Notes: generated from the letters alone by a model not told the origin. DNA of 64,000 nucleotides from Pseudomonas fluorescens (GCF_000967965.1 NZ_LACC01000030.1:38497-102496), one strand, 5' to 3'; numbered from the stretch's first letter, positions 27,033-36,331 are shown. Numbers and translations: made by a program.

Positions 27033-27818
27033 TCAGTCCTGGCGTTGCGCCGCCGGAAACTGCGAAGGGGCAACGCCCAGCTCACGGCGAAACATGTCGC
27101 TGAAGCTGCTCGGCGAATAGCCCAGCTCCCGGGCAATCGCGCTGACCGGTACGCCCTGGATCAACTCGGCCACCGCCGTCGCCAGTTGCACCTGACGCCG
27201 CCACTCGGCGAAGCCCATGCCCAAACCGTCCTTGAACAGCCGCGCCAGGGTGCGCACGCTGGCTCCGGCGTTGTCCGCATGTTGTTCGAAAGGAATGTCC
27301 AGTGAAGGCGCAGCCATGACCGCCTGACACAAATTCATCAATCGCCGGTCGGAATCGTCCGGCAACGGAATTTTCAACAGCGAACGCCTGGCCCGCTTGA
27401 GCTCCAGCAGCGCCAGGCCCACCAGCGCGTCGTAATACTCGGGCGACCCGTCGTTACCCTGCTCCACCAGGCTGACAATCAACTCGCGCAGCAAGCCGCC
27501 GACCTCGATCACCTGAACGCTGTCATCCAGGGTCGCGGCCAGGGACGGCCGCAGGTAGATATTGCGCATCTGCAGGTCCGATACCACGCGAATCCCGTGG
27601 GGCACGCCGGGCGGCAACCACACCGCCCGCTGCGGTGGCACCACCAGCGCTTCATGCGGCGTCTCGACCCACATCACCCCGCTCATCGCATACAGCAACT
27701 GGCCCCAGACGTGCTCATGGGGCTCGATGTACAACCCGCGCGGATAGGTGCGCGCCAGCGGTTGCACAGGCACATTGGTATCACTCAGGTCAGGCGGTGC
27801 GGCGAGGGCCATGGTCAA
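27033..27818 (-). CDS. AraC-family regulator with N-terminal cupin domain
   Basis: 261 residues. The N-terminal cupin-like sensor domain (about 20-100) has GLYIEPHEHVWGQLLYAMSGVM and VPPQRAVWLPPGVPHGI. The C-terminal AraC DNA-binding domain (about 165-255) holds two helix-turn-helix units: ASVRTLARLFKDGLGMGFAEWRR and PVSAIARELGYSPSSFSDMFRRELG. An ATG at 27812 would serve as well. Position upstream of XapX and the oxidoreductase on the same strand suggests it regulates them. The ligand is unknown. Confidence 0.85.
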   Translation of the reverse strand: MTMALAAPPDLSDTNVPVQPLARTYPRGLYIEPHEHVWGQLLYAMSGVMWVETPHEALVVPPQRAVWLPPGVPHGIRVVSDLQMRNIYLRPSLAATLDDSVQVIEVGGLLRELIVSLVEQGNDGSPEYYDALVGLALLELKRARRSLLKIPLPDDSDRRLMNLCQAVMAAPSLDIPFEQHADNAGASVRTLARLFKDGLGMGFAEWRRQVQLATAVAELIQGVPVSAIARELGYSPSSFSDMFRRELGVAPSQFPAAQRQD

Positions 27819-27959
27819 TGTTCATTGGGGGTACGGGAAGCTTCCATGGTAACGGGGCGCCGAACTTGTCGCCAGCAACTGCCGCTTTCCGACAAGCCGA
27901 GTGAATTTTCCCGATGGCGCGCGATCCTTCTATGTACAGCAGGGAGGAACCGGGGCTTT

Positions 27960-28187
27960 ATGAACAGTGCAAAATTATTCGTCGTCGAGTACACCCTCCA
28001 TGGCGATCCGAAGTCATTCATCATCCGCCTGGAAAAAATGGATAACGCAGAAGCCTGGCATTGGGCGAGCTGTGACGCGGGGGTGGGGCGAATCCCCCGG
28101 TTCGGACGCGAGAAGGTGCAAAAGACCAGCAAGCCGATGGCTGAAAAGTTCGGCGTGGAAAACGTCAAGTGGCGGCCGGCGAACTAA
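27960..28187 (+). CDS. Small Pseudomonas protein (DUF6555-like)
   Basis: 75 residues beginning MNSAKLFVVEYTLHGDPKSF. There is no signal peptide or membrane segment, and the composition is basic (REKVQKTSKPMAEKFG). The opening FVVEYTLHGDPKSFIIR and AEAWHWASCDAGVG segments match a small uncharacterised family seen in Pseudomonas. A GGAGGAA-type ribosome site lies about a dozen bases before ATG 27960. The frame is open far upstream into the AraC gene, but that part is antisense and not used. Function unknown. Confidence 0.6.
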   Translation: MNSAKLFVVEYTLHGDPKSFIIRLEKMDNAEAWHWASCDAGVGRIPRFGREKVQKTSKPMAEKFGVENVKWRPAN

Positions 28188-28220
28188 TATCCGGTAACCA
28201 TCAGGTTCGGGGGAAGGGAT

Positions 28221-28499
28221 ATGAGCACAACACCCGTCTACAGCCCTGCGCAGCTGGACTACGGTCTGGACACGCCGAACGGTCGCATCACCAAGAGCGC
28301 CGAGTGCCGGATCGGCCTGGAACAGGTCGAAAATGACCCATTCTGCTTCGCCATACGCGTCCCGGCGCCACTGCCGGAAGATCTGGAGCAAGCCAGGACC
28401 CTGGTGCTACGGGTCGAAGGGCGGCGCTTGCAAGGCACCGTGCGCCACAGCGAACGCCTGGAAGATGACAGCCTCAGGCTGGAAGTGGAGCCGGATTAG
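28221..28499 (+). CDS. Hypothetical protein
   Basis: 92 residues, soluble and acidic at the C terminus, with no signal peptide, membrane segment or motif I recognise. It starts MSTTPVYSPAQLDYGLDTPNG and contains ITKSAECRIGLEQ and LVLRVEGRRLQGTV, giving an alternating beta-strand look. GGGAAGGGA precedes ATG 28221. It lies 33 bp after the DUF6555-like gene on the same strand and is convergent with the metallothionein gene, whose stop is 24 bp away. Confidence 0.6.
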   Translation: MSTTPVYSPAQLDYGLDTPNGRITKSAECRIGLEQVENDPFCFAIRVPAPLPEDLEQARTLVLRVEGRRLQGTVRHSERLEDDSLRLEVEPD

Positions 28500-28522
28500 G
28501 CTCCACTTTTCATTCGCGGTTG

Positions 28523-28687
28523 TCAGCCATGAGCGCACTTGCACTCTTTATGGGTGCATTCCTCGCCGTGTTCATGGTGCTTGGCGCAGGCCTCACAGCA
28601 GTAGTGTTTGCCGTGACGGGCAATCGGATGTTCACCGAGTTTGCAGGAACATTTCGGGCAATCGCAGATACTTTCGCGGTCAATCAT
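28523..28687 (-). CDS. Bacterial metallothionein (BmtA/SmtA family)
   Basis: 54 residues, found by reading the minus strand from ATG 28687: MIDRESICDCPKCSCKLGEH begins it. It has ten cysteines (8, 10, 13, 15, 30, 31, 34, 44, 49, 51) and many histidines, with the family core HYCCEACAKHH followed by GEECTHKECKCAHG. The family sequesters zinc, cadmium or copper as a four-metal cluster in the cytoplasm. An AGAGGAG ribosome site lies 8 bases upstream. It is 100 bp downstream of a chemoreceptor gene on the same strand. Its small size hides it from length-filtered gene finding. Confidence 0.88.
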   Translation of the reverse strand: MIDRESICDCPKCSCKLGEHPIARHGKHYCCEACAKHHEHGEECTHKECKCAHG

Positions 28688-28788
28688 GGGGCTGACTCCT
28701 CTAGCAAGGTCGTCCAGTGCTCGGATGCACAGAACAAGTGTAGTGGCTGTCGCTCCTGCCAGTCACAACCCTACAGATTGCAAACCAG

Positions 28789-30471
28789 TCAGATCCGGAA
28801 CTGCCCGACCAGGCTGCCCAGGCGCTGGCCGAGGTCGGCCAGGCTGCGTGAAGTCTGCGCGCCGAGTTGGGTTTCGTCGGCGACGTTGTCCACCGCCACG
28901 GCAATCTGGTGCACGCTGCGGTTGATCTCTTCGGCCACGGCAGTCTGTTCTTCGGCGGCACTGGCGATCTGCGCGTTCATCGAATTGATGGTCGCGATCA
29001 GCTGGGCCATGGTGTCCAGCGAAGCCCCCGCCTCGTTGGCCTGGGCCGAGGTGCCGTCGCCGGCCTCGCTGGAGCGGCGCATCGCCTCTACCGCCGACTG
29101 GGTGCCGGCCTGCAAACGGTCGATCATGCCCTGGATTTCCTGGGTGCTGATTTGCGTGCGGCTGGCCAGCGCCCGCACTTCATCGGCCACCACCGCAAAA
29201 CCGCGCCCGGCCTCGCCGGCACGGGCGGCTTCGATGGCCGCGTTAAGCGCCAGCAGGTTGGTCTGCTCGGCAATCGAGCGGATCACCCCGAGCACGCTGA
29301 CAATCGACGACACGTCTTTTTGCAGGCTGTCCAGGGACACGCCGCTGCTGCGGATGTCGTCCACCAGGGCATGGATCTTCTCGATACTGCCGGCCACCAC
29401 ACGCTTGGCCGCCTGCCCTTCTTCGTCGGTCTGCTGGGCTGCCACCGCGGCGTTCTGCGCGCTCTTGGCCACTTCCTGGGCGGCGGCCGACATTGCGTTG
29501 ATCGCCGTGGCCACCTGATCGGTTTCGTGACGTTGGCGTTCCATGGCCTGGTCCGAACGGTTGGCCTGGTCGGACACCTGATTCACCAGTCCGGTCAGTT
29601 GCGAGGTCATTTCGGTGATCTGCCGTACCAGGCCGTGGATCTTGTCGACGAAACGGTTGAACGAGCCGGCCAGTTCACCGAGTTCGTCCTGGCTGGTGAT
29701 GGTCAAGCGGCGGGTCAGATCGCCTTCGCCCGCCGCGATGTCGTCGAGGTTGGCCTTCATCAGATGCAGCGGACGCAGAATGGTATTGGCCAGCAGCATC
29801 CCGGCAGCGGCGATTACCAGCAGCAGCACGACTGCTACGCCAACGATGCTCAGCACCATGCCTTGCATGCGCTCCTGGACCTTGGCTTCGACCACGGCCA
29901 CTTGTGCTTCGATGCCGTCGAGGTTGACCGAGGTGCCGACCGCCATGTCCCACTTCGGCAGGTATTCGGTGTAGCCGAGCTTGGGCACCAGTACCTGGGT
30001 GTTGCCGGGCAATGGCGAGCTGTATTGCAGGTAGTGCGTACCGTCCTTGGCGACTTTCACCAGGTCGCGGTTGACGTAGACACCGTTCGGGTCGCGGTTG
30101 TCCTTGAAACTCTGGCCCACGCCGTCGGGGCTGTTGGCCTTGAACAGGCGCACGGTGTTGGAGTCGTAGCCGAAGAAGTAGCCGTCCTTGCCATAGGTGA
30201 TGCTCGACAGCAGCTTGATCACCTGGGCCCGCGCCGCCTCATCGCCGGGGGCGGCCGCGTCGTAGAGCGGTTTGATCGTGGTCATGGCCACGGCCACGTA
30301 GCTTTGCAGGGTCGCCTTGGCATCGCTGAGCAGGCGCTCGCGGGTCTGCTCGACTTCCTTGCGCGCCTGATCCTGAAGAATGAACAGCGTGGTCAGGCTG
30401 ATGACCAGCGCAAACAGCAACACCGGGAGGACGGCAAGGGACAGGACTTTGGCCTTGAGGCTCATGCGCAT
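28789..30471 (-). CDS. Methyl-accepting chemotaxis protein with single-Cache sensor
   Basis: 560 residues. An N-terminal membrane helix (about 8-30) precedes a periplasmic single-Cache domain (about 35-190: GKDGYFFGYDSNTVRLFKANSPDGVGQSFKDNRDPNG region and YLPKWDMAVGTSV). A second membrane helix (about 210-230), a HAMP domain (ILRPLHLMKANLDDIAAGEGDLTRRL) and the cytoplasmic signalling tip EQTNLLALNAAIEAARAGE follow. sCache receptors usually sense small organic acids. ATG 30471 is preferred because AGAG lies at a suitable distance; GTG 30480 and ATG 30465 are possible. The antiporter gene ends 111 bp upstream. Confidence 0.87.
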   Translation of the reverse strand: MRMSLKAKVLSLAVLPVLLFALVISLTTLFILQDQARKEVEQTRERLLSDAKATLQSYVAVAMTTIKPLYDAAAPGDEAARAQVIKLLSSITYGKDGYFFGYDSNTVRLFKANSPDGVGQSFKDNRDPNGVYVNRDLVKVAKDGTHYLQYSSPLPGNTQVLVPKLGYTEYLPKWDMAVGTSVNLDGIEAQVAVVEAKVQERMQGMVLSIVGVAVVLLLVIAAAGMLLANTILRPLHLMKANLDDIAAGEGDLTRRLTITSQDELGELAGSFNRFVDKIHGLVRQITEMTSQLTGLVNQVSDQANRSDQAMERQRHETDQVATAINAMSAAAQEVAKSAQNAAVAAQQTDEEGQAAKRVVAGSIEKIHALVDDIRSSGVSLDSLQKDVSSIVSVLGVIRSIAEQTNLLALNAAIEAARAGEAGRGFAVVADEVRALASRTQISTQEIQGMIDRLQAGTQSAVEAMRRSSEAGDGTSAQANEAGASLDTMAQLIATINSMNAQIASAAEEQTAVAEEINRSVHQIAVAVDNVADETQLGAQTSRSLADLGQRLGSLVGQFRI

Positions 30472-30582
30472 GACGTTCACTCTTTTGATTTTGTTGGCGT
30501 GGTTAAAAGCTTAACGGCACGCCGGGTCAAAAGTTGAACGCGGCCGTCAGGTCCGCAGAAGATCCCCTGTGGGATTTCAGTG

Positions 30583-31899
30583 TTACAGAACCATCGCCGC
30601 AACCCAGCCAAACGCCAGCAGCGGCAGGTTGTAGTGCAGGAAGGTCGGGACCACGGTGTCCCAGATGTGATGGTGCTGGCCGTCGATGTTCAGGCCGGAG
30701 GTCGGGCCCAGGGTCGAGTCCGAAGCCGGCGAACCGGCGTCGCCCAGGGCACCGGCCGTGCCGACGATGCACACGATGGCCAATGGGCTGAAGCCCAGTT
30801 GCACGCACAGCGGCACGAAGATCGCCGCCAGGATCGGCACGGTGGAGAACGACGAGCCGATGCCCATGGTCACCAGCAACCCCACCAGCAACATCAGCAA
30901 GGCGCCAATGCCTTTGCTGTGATCGATGTACGACGCCGACGACTCGACCAGCGTCTGCACCTCACCGGTGGCCTTCATCACTTCGGCAAACCCGGAGGCG
31001 GCGATCATGATGAAGCCGATCATCGCCATCATTTTCATGCCTTCGGTGAACAGGTCGTCGGTGTCGCGCCATTTGACGATGCCCGACACCGAGAAGATCA
31101 GGAAGCCGACCAGTGCGCCGATGATCATCGAATCGAGCAACAACTGAATGATGAACGCCGCCGCGATGGCAACGCCGGCCACCATCAGGCTCAGCGGGTT
31201 GTATTGCACCGCCACTTGCTCGACCTGCTCGATCTTCGCCAGGTCGTAGACACGCTTCTTGCGGTAGCTGACAAACGCGATCAGCAAGCCCGCCACCATG
31301 CCCAGGGCCGGGATGCCCATGGCGTGGGTCACGTTGATGCCGCTGATGTCCACGCCGCTGCGGGCGACGTTGGCCAACAGGATCTCATTGAGGAAGATGT
31401 TACCGAAGCCCACCGGCAGGAACATGTAGGGCGTGATCAGGCCGAAGGTCATGACGCAGGCGATCAGGCGACGGTCCAGCTGCAGTTTGGTCAGCACATA
31501 AAGAAGCGGCGGCACCAGCAACGGAATAAACGCGATATGTATCGGCAAGATGTTCTGCGAGGCGATGGCCACGACCCAGAGCAGGCCGATCAGCAGCCAT
31601 TTGACCTGGCCACCGCCGTTGGCGTGCTGGCGATCGACCATCGCCAGGGCTTTGTCGGCCAGCGCATGGGCCATGCCGGACTTGGCAATGGCCACGGCGA
31701 AAGCGCCGAGCAAGGCGTAGGACAACGCCACCGTCGCCCCGCCGCCGAGGCCGCTGTTGAAAGCCTTGAGCGTCGCCTCGATCCCCAGGCCACCGGTCAA
31801 GCCACCGACCAGCGCACCGACGATCAGGGCGATCACCACATGCACGCGGGACAGGCTGAGGATCAGCATGATGCCGACCGCGGCAATTACTGCATTCAT
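30583..31899 (-). CDS. Na+/H+ antiporter family protein
   Basis: 438 residues with about eleven hydrophobic segments. The pattern NAVIAAVGIMLILSLSRVHVVIALIVGALVGG, then SYALLGAFAVAIAKSG, SQNILPIHIAFIPLLVPPLL, and GTAGALGDAGSPASDSTLGPTSGLN near the end match a Na+/H+ antiporter family of the ion-transporter superfamily. It would exchange sodium for protons, or carry an organic anion, in the inner membrane. ATG 31899 is preferred because AGAGG lies 7 bases before it and directly abuts the other ATG at 31905. The frame upstream to 32106 is not membrane-like and runs through a hairpin. Divergent from the second chemoreceptor. Confidence 0.8.
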   Translation of the reverse strand: MNAVIAAVGIMLILSLSRVHVVIALIVGALVGGLTGGLGIEATLKAFNSGLGGGATVALSYALLGAFAVAIAKSGMAHALADKALAMVDRQHANGGGQVKWLLIGLLWVVAIASQNILPIHIAFIPLLVPPLLYVLTKLQLDRRLIACVMTFGLITPYMFLPVGFGNIFLNEILLANVARSGVDISGINVTHAMGIPALGMVAGLLIAFVSYRKKRVYDLAKIEQVEQVAVQYNPLSLMVAGVAIAAAFIIQLLLDSMIIGALVGFLIFSVSGIVKWRDTDDLFTEGMKMMAMIGFIMIAASGFAEVMKATGEVQTLVESSASYIDHSKGIGALLMLLVGLLVTMGIGSSFSTVPILAAIFVPLCVQLGFSPLAIVCIVGTAGALGDAGSPASDSTLGPTSGLNIDGQHHHIWDTVVPTFLHYNLPLLAFGWVAAMVL

Positions 31900-32024
31900 T
31901 GTCATACCTCTGGGCAAGCGAAAAGAGTCCGGCCGGCAGTCTGCGAGAGCCGCCAGCGGATAAAAGGAATGGGTTTTATTAGAGGGCGCGCACTTTGAAT
32001 GAAGCAGCTTCAAGCTGCAAGCCT

Positions 32025-32068
32025 CAAGCGACAAGCTTTTACGCTTTTTACCTGAAGCTTGCCGCTTG
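32025..32068. repeat. Inverted repeat between antiporter and chemoreceptor genes
   Basis: CAAGCGACAAGCTT (32025-32038) pairs with AAGCTTGCCGCTTG (32055-32068) with one mismatch around a 16-base loop. It lies in the divergent promoter region. It does not match the dominant REP motif of the window and may belong to another repeat class. Confidence 0.6.
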
Positions 32069-32139
32069 CGGCTCAAGAACGCTGTTTGTTGGCCGCTACA
32101 GTGCAAAGTCTCAGATATTTATCGAATAAGGACGTCTCC

Positions 32140-34287
32140 ATGTCGCTCAGACAACTTTCCATTCAATGGAAAATCACCCTGCTGGCCGGGTTGTGCCTGG
32201 CGGGCATCGTGACCCTGCTGGTGGGTCTTTCGCTGTATCGCATGGAGCACAGCTCCGAGCTGGTGAAAGCCTCGAGCATGGAGATGCTGACTGACGCGGC
32301 CCAGGCCCGGATCGAGTCCCAGGGGGAAAACCAGGCGCTGGGGATTCGCCAGCAGTTCATGGACGCCTATCAGTACGGCCACGGCTTCTCGCGGCAGGTG
32401 CTGTTCCTGCGTGACCAGGCCGAGAAGCGCTTTCTCGATGCCTTCGACCTGCGCGAAGACCTGACCCGCCAGGTCAAGTCGGCCCTGCAAGCCAATCCGG
32501 ACCTGCTCGGCCTGTCCCTGGTGTTCGAGCCCAATGGGCTGGACGGCAAGGACGAACTGTTCGCAGGTCAGGCCGAGCTTGGCAGCAACGACAAGGGCCG
32601 TTTCGCGCTCTACTGGTCACAGCCGACGCCGGGCAAGGTAACGTCCATGGCGCTGCCGGAAAAGGACATGGCCGACACCAGCACCGGCCCCAGCGGCGAA
32701 GCGGCCAACGCCTGGTTCACCTGCCCGCGCACCACCCTCAAGCCGTGCGTGATCGAACCCTACTTCTATGAGATCGACGGTCAGAACGTGCTGATGACCA
32801 GCATCGTTTTCCCGCTGATGGTCAATGGCAAGGTCATCGCCTCGCTGTCGGTGGACATCAACCTCAACAGCCTGCAAGCGGTCAGCCTGGGCGCGAGCAA
32901 GAAGCTCTATGACGGTCAGACCAGCGTCAGCATCATCAGCCCGGCCGGCCTGCTCGCCGGCTACAGCCCGGACGCCAGCAAACTCAGCCAGCGCCTGGAC
33001 GCCGTGGATCAGGCCAGCGGCGCCGAACTGCTGCGCATGCTCGCCGCCAGCAGCAAAACCGCCAGCCTGCACAGCCAGCAGCAACTGAAGGTGCTGGCGC
33101 CTTTCCAGCCGATTCCCGGCGGTAAGTCCTGGGGTGTGTTGCTCGATGTGCCGGAGAAAGTCCTGGTCGGCCCCGCCGAAGCCCTGAAAAAGCAACTCGA
33201 TGACAGCAACACCGCCGGTACGCTGGTCGAACTCGGCCTGGGTGTGCTCGCCGCGCTGCTCGGCCTGATGCTGGTGTGGCTGATGGCCCGCAGCGTGACC
33301 CGACCGATCCTCGGCGTGGCACACATGCTCGAAGACATCGCCAGCGGCGAAGGTGACCTGACCCGCCGCCTGGCCTACGACAAGCAGGATGAGCTGGGCC
33401 AGTTGGCCGGCTGGTTCAACCGTTTCCTCGACAAGCTGCAACCGATCATTGCCGAAGTGAAACGCTCGGTGCAGGACGCCCGCAGCACCGCTGACCAGTC
33501 GTCCGCCATCGCCGCCCAGACCAGCGCTGGCATGGAGCAGCAATACCGCCAGGTGGACCAGGTGGCGACCGCCTCCCACGAAATGAGCGCCACCGCCCAG
33601 GACGTCGCCCGTAGCGCCGCGCAAGCGGCCCATGCCGCCCGCGATGCCGATCAGGCGACCCGTCAGGGTTTGACTGTGATCGACCGCACCACCGCCAGCA
33701 TCGACAACCTCGCCGCCGACATGAGCGCGGCCATGGTCCAGGTCGAAGGCCTGGCCGCCAACAGCGAGAAGATCGGCACGGTACTGGAAGTGATTCGTGC
33801 GATTGCCGAGCAGACCAACCTGCTGGCCCTCAACGCCGCGATCGAAGCGGCCCGTGCCGGTGAGGCCGGACGCGGGTTTGCCGTAGTAGCCGATGAAGTG
33901 CGCAACCTGGCCCGGCGTACCCAGGAATCCGTCGAAGAAACCCGTCTGGTGATCGAACAGCTGCAAAACGGTACCCAGGAGGTGGTGGGTTCGATGAATA
34001 ACAGCCATCGTCAGGCCCAGGGCAGTGTCGAGCAGGTTGGCCAGGCGGTAACGGCGTTGCGCCAGATCGGCGAGGCAGTGACCGTGATCAATGACATGAA
34101 CATGCAGATCGCCAGTGCCGCCGAAGAGCAAAGCGCGGTGGCCGAGGAGATCAACAACAACGTGGCGACCATCCGCGACGTGACCGAATCACTGTCAGGC
34201 CAGGCCAATGAATCGGCGCGGGTCAGCCAGTCGCTCAACAGCCTGGCGAATCAGCAGCAGAGTTTGATGGATCAGTTCCGCGTCTAA
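32140..34287 (+). CDS. Methyl-accepting chemotaxis protein with large periplasmic (dCache-type) sensor
   Basis: 715 residues. Membrane helices lie at about 12-32 and 365-390, framing a long periplasmic domain of about 330 residues that ends VFPLMVNGKVIASLSVDINLNSLQ and WGVLLDVPEKVLVGP, in the style of double-Cache domains. Then come HAMP (ILGVAHMLEDIASGEGDLTRRLAYDKQDELG) and the signalling domain with EQTNLLALNAAIEAARAGEAGRGFAVVADEVR. A good AAGGA ribosome site precedes ATG 32140. The ligand is unknown. The periplasmic domain contains two cysteines (about 216, 222 in TCPRTTLKPC) that may form a disulfide. A REP-like hairpin terminates the gene. Confidence 0.86.
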   Translation: MSLRQLSIQWKITLLAGLCLAGIVTLLVGLSLYRMEHSSELVKASSMEMLTDAAQARIESQGENQALGIRQQFMDAYQYGHGFSRQVLFLRDQAEKRFLDAFDLREDLTRQVKSALQANPDLLGLSLVFEPNGLDGKDELFAGQAELGSNDKGRFALYWSQPTPGKVTSMALPEKDMADTSTGPSGEAANAWFTCPRTTLKPCVIEPYFYEIDGQNVLMTSIVFPLMVNGKVIASLSVDINLNSLQAVSLGASKKLYDGQTSVSIISPAGLLAGYSPDASKLSQRLDAVDQASGAELLRMLAASSKTASLHSQQQLKVLAPFQPIPGGKSWGVLLDVPEKVLVGPAEALKKQLDDSNTAGTLVELGLGVLAALLGLMLVWLMARSVTRPILGVAHMLEDIASGEGDLTRRLAYDKQDELGQLAGWFNRFLDKLQPIIAEVKRSVQDARSTADQSSAIAAQTSAGMEQQYRQVDQVATASHEMSATAQDVARSAAQAAHAARDADQATRQGLTVIDRTTASIDNLAADMSAAMVQVEGLAANSEKIGTVLEVIRAIAEQTNLLALNAAIEAARAGEAGRGFAVVADEVRNLARRTQESVEETRLVIEQLQNGTQEVVGSMNNSHRQAQGSVEQVGQAVTALRQIGEAVTVINDMNMQIASAAEEQSAVAEEINNNVATIRDVTESLSGQANESARVSQSLNSLANQQQSLMDQFRV

Positions 34288-34311
34288 GCCTTGCAAGTCG
34301 AACAAAATACC

Positions 34312-34342
34312 TGTGGGAGCAAGCTCGCTCCCACATTTGTTT
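34312..34342 (+). terminator. Hairpin after the second chemoreceptor gene (REP-like terminator)
   Basis: TGTGGGAGC-AAGCT-CGCTCCCACA (34312-34335) is a self-contained REP palindrome followed by TTTGTTT, 24 bp after the stop codon. Confidence 0.6.
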
Positions 34343-34548
34343 CCCACATTTTTTCTGCGCGCGGCTCAATCAAATGATGGCGAGTGGATATCTGCCGGAC
34401 GTTGATTATGCTTCATGGAACCTTGCAGCATTTTCTGACGTCAACCTGAATGCAAGCCACGTAATCCGATGACTTCAGCCCCCGGGCCAGGGTGCGGCAA
34501 CAATTGAGAGGTGCTCCGGCCTTAAAACAAGAACAACGGAGAAAAATC

Positions 34549-36225
34549 ATGGTGGCAATCGACAGTACAACCACGGGCAGCACGCCCAACCGCGGGATCA
34601 CCAGGGAGGAGCGCAAGGTCATCTTCGCCTCGTCCCTGGGCACCGTGTTCGAATGGTATGACTTCTACCTGTACGGCTCCCTCGCGGCGATCATCGCCAA
34701 GCACTTCTTCGCCGGTGTCAACGAAACGACTTCCTTCATCTTCGCCCTGCTCGCCTTCGCCGCCGGCTTCGCCGTTCGGCCCTTCGGCGCCATCGTGTTC
34801 GGTCGGCTGGGCGACATGATCGGGCGCAAACACACGTTCCTCATCACCATCGTGATCATGGGTATTTCCACGGCCGTGGTGGGCTTGCTGCCGGGCTACG
34901 CAACCATCGGCGTAGCCGCGCCGATCATTCTGATCAGCCTGCGCCTGCTGCAAGGCCTGGCGCTGGGCGGTGAGTACGGCGGTGCAGCGACCTACGTGGC
35001 CGAACACGCACCCAAGGGCAAACGCGGCTACTTCACCTCGTGGATTCAGACGACCGCGACCCTCGGCCTGTTTCTTTCACTGCTGGTGATCCTCGCCTGC
35101 CGCACTGCGCTGGGCACTGAAGCCTTCGAAGCCTGGGGCTGGCGGATTCCGTTCCTGCTGTCGATCCTGCTGCTGATCGTCTCGGTCTACATCCGCCTGC
35201 AACTGAGCGAGTCACCGGTGTTCCAGAAAATGAAGGCCGAAGGCAAGTCCTCCAAGGCACCGTTGACCGAATCCTTTGCCCGTTGGGACAACCTCAAGAT
35301 CGTGATCATGGCCCTGCTCGGTGGTACCGCCGGTCAGGCGGTGGTCTGGTACACCGGGCAATTCTATGCGCTGTTCTTCCTGTTGCAGACGCTGAAGATC
35401 GACCCGCAGACCGCGAACCTGCTGATTGCCGGCTCGCTGCTGATCGGTACGCCGTTCTTCGTCATTTTCGGCAGCCTGTCCGACCGCATCGGCCGCAAGG
35501 GCATCATCATGGCCGGCTGCATCATCGCGGCACTGACTTACTTCCCCATCTTCCATGCGTTGACCCAATACGGTAACCCCGACGTGTTCATTGCGCAGGA
35601 GAAGAATCCGGTCACGGTAATCGCCAATCCCGGCCAGTGCTCGTTCCAGTTCGACCCGGTGGGCAAGGCCAAATTCACCAGCTCCTGTGACCTGGCCAAG
35701 ACCGTACTGGCCAAAAAGGCCATCCCCTACAAGAACGTGAACGCCGAGCCGGGCGCCGTTGCGCAGGTGCGCATTGGCGAGAAAGTGATCGAGAGCTTCG
35801 AGGGCACCGGCATACCGGCCGCCGATTTCAAGGCCAAAAACGACGCCTTTACCGCCACCCTCGCCACCGCCCTCAAGGACGCCGGCTACCCCGAGAAGGC
35901 CGACCCGACCAAGACCAACTACCCGATGGTGCTGCTACTGCTGACGATCCTGGTGATCTACGTGACCATGGTCTACGGGCCGATTGCCGCCTGGCTGGTG
36001 GAACTGTTCCCGGCGCGCATCCGCTACACCTCGATGTCGCTGCCCTATCACATCGGCAATGGCTGGTTCGGTGGCTTCCTGCCGACGGTGGCGTTCGCCA
36101 TGGTGGCGGCCACGGGGGATATCTACTACGGGCTGTGGTATCCGATTGTCATCGCGGTGATGACAGCCATTCTCGGCACGTTCTTCATGCCGGAAACCAA
36201 GGATCGGGAGATTCATCACACCTGA
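34549..36225 (+). CDS. MHS-family (metabolite:H+ symporter) MFS transporter with periplasmic insert
   Basis: 558 residues with twelve membrane segments. The family motifs are FEWYDFYLYGSLA near residue 35, FGRLGDMIGRKHTF (the RxGRK loop) and GLALGGEYGGAATYVAEHAP. About 113 residues (roughly 343-455) are inserted between two late membrane segments. The insert is soluble, has two cysteines (GQCSFQF and SSCDLAK) and resembles an extracytoplasmic domain. The best-known branch imports organic acids such as shikimate, 2-oxoglutarate or proline/betaine; the substrate here is unknown. A CGGAG ribosome site lies 7 bases before ATG 34549. Confidence 0.84.
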   Translation: MVAIDSTTTGSTPNRGITREERKVIFASSLGTVFEWYDFYLYGSLAAIIAKHFFAGVNETTSFIFALLAFAAGFAVRPFGAIVFGRLGDMIGRKHTFLITIVIMGISTAVVGLLPGYATIGVAAPIILISLRLLQGLALGGEYGGAATYVAEHAPKGKRGYFTSWIQTTATLGLFLSLLVILACRTALGTEAFEAWGWRIPFLLSILLLIVSVYIRLQLSESPVFQKMKAEGKSSKAPLTESFARWDNLKIVIMALLGGTAGQAVVWYTGQFYALFFLLQTLKIDPQTANLLIAGSLLIGTPFFVIFGSLSDRIGRKGIIMAGCIIAALTYFPIFHALTQYGNPDVFIAQEKNPVTVIANPGQCSFQFDPVGKAKFTSSCDLAKTVLAKKAIPYKNVNAEPGAVAQVRIGEKVIESFEGTGIPAADFKAKNDAFTATLATALKDAGYPEKADPTKTNYPMVLLLLTILVIYVTMVYGPIAAWLVELFPARIRYTSMSLPYHIGNGWFGGFLPTVAFAMVAATGDIYYGLWYPIVIAVMTAILGTFFMPETKDREIHHT

Positions 36226-36236
36226 CCGGCGCCGTC

Positions 36237-36331
36237 CCTGTAGGAGCGAGCCTGCTCGCGATAGCGGTGTGTCAGCCACAGTTAATGTTGACTGACATGG
36301 CCTCATCGCGAGCAGGCTCGCTCCCACAGGG
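36237..36331. repeat. REPIN (inverted REP pair)
   Basis: CCTGTAGGAGCGAGCCTGCT at 36237 and the inverted CGAGCAGGCTCGCTCCCACA ending at 36328 flank about 35 bp. It lies between convergent genes. Confidence 0.9.

Noticed and set aside
27597..27959. Upstream extension of the DUF6555-like gene
   Set aside because: It runs antisense through the AraC gene; the ATG at 27960 with its own ribosome site is the better start.
28520..29518. 332-codon plus-strand frame beginning opposite the metallothionein
   Set aside because: Antisense to the metallothionein and chemoreceptor genes; the minus-strand metallothionein has a ribosome site and family cysteines.
28867..30537. 556-codon plus-strand frame opposite the first chemoreceptor
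   Set aside because: Antisense to the HAMP and signalling domains of a well-defined chemoreceptor gene.
32025..32068. Hairpin as terminator of the antiporter or chemoreceptor gene
   Set aside because: It lies at the 5' side of both divergent genes and has no following T-run in a useful direction.
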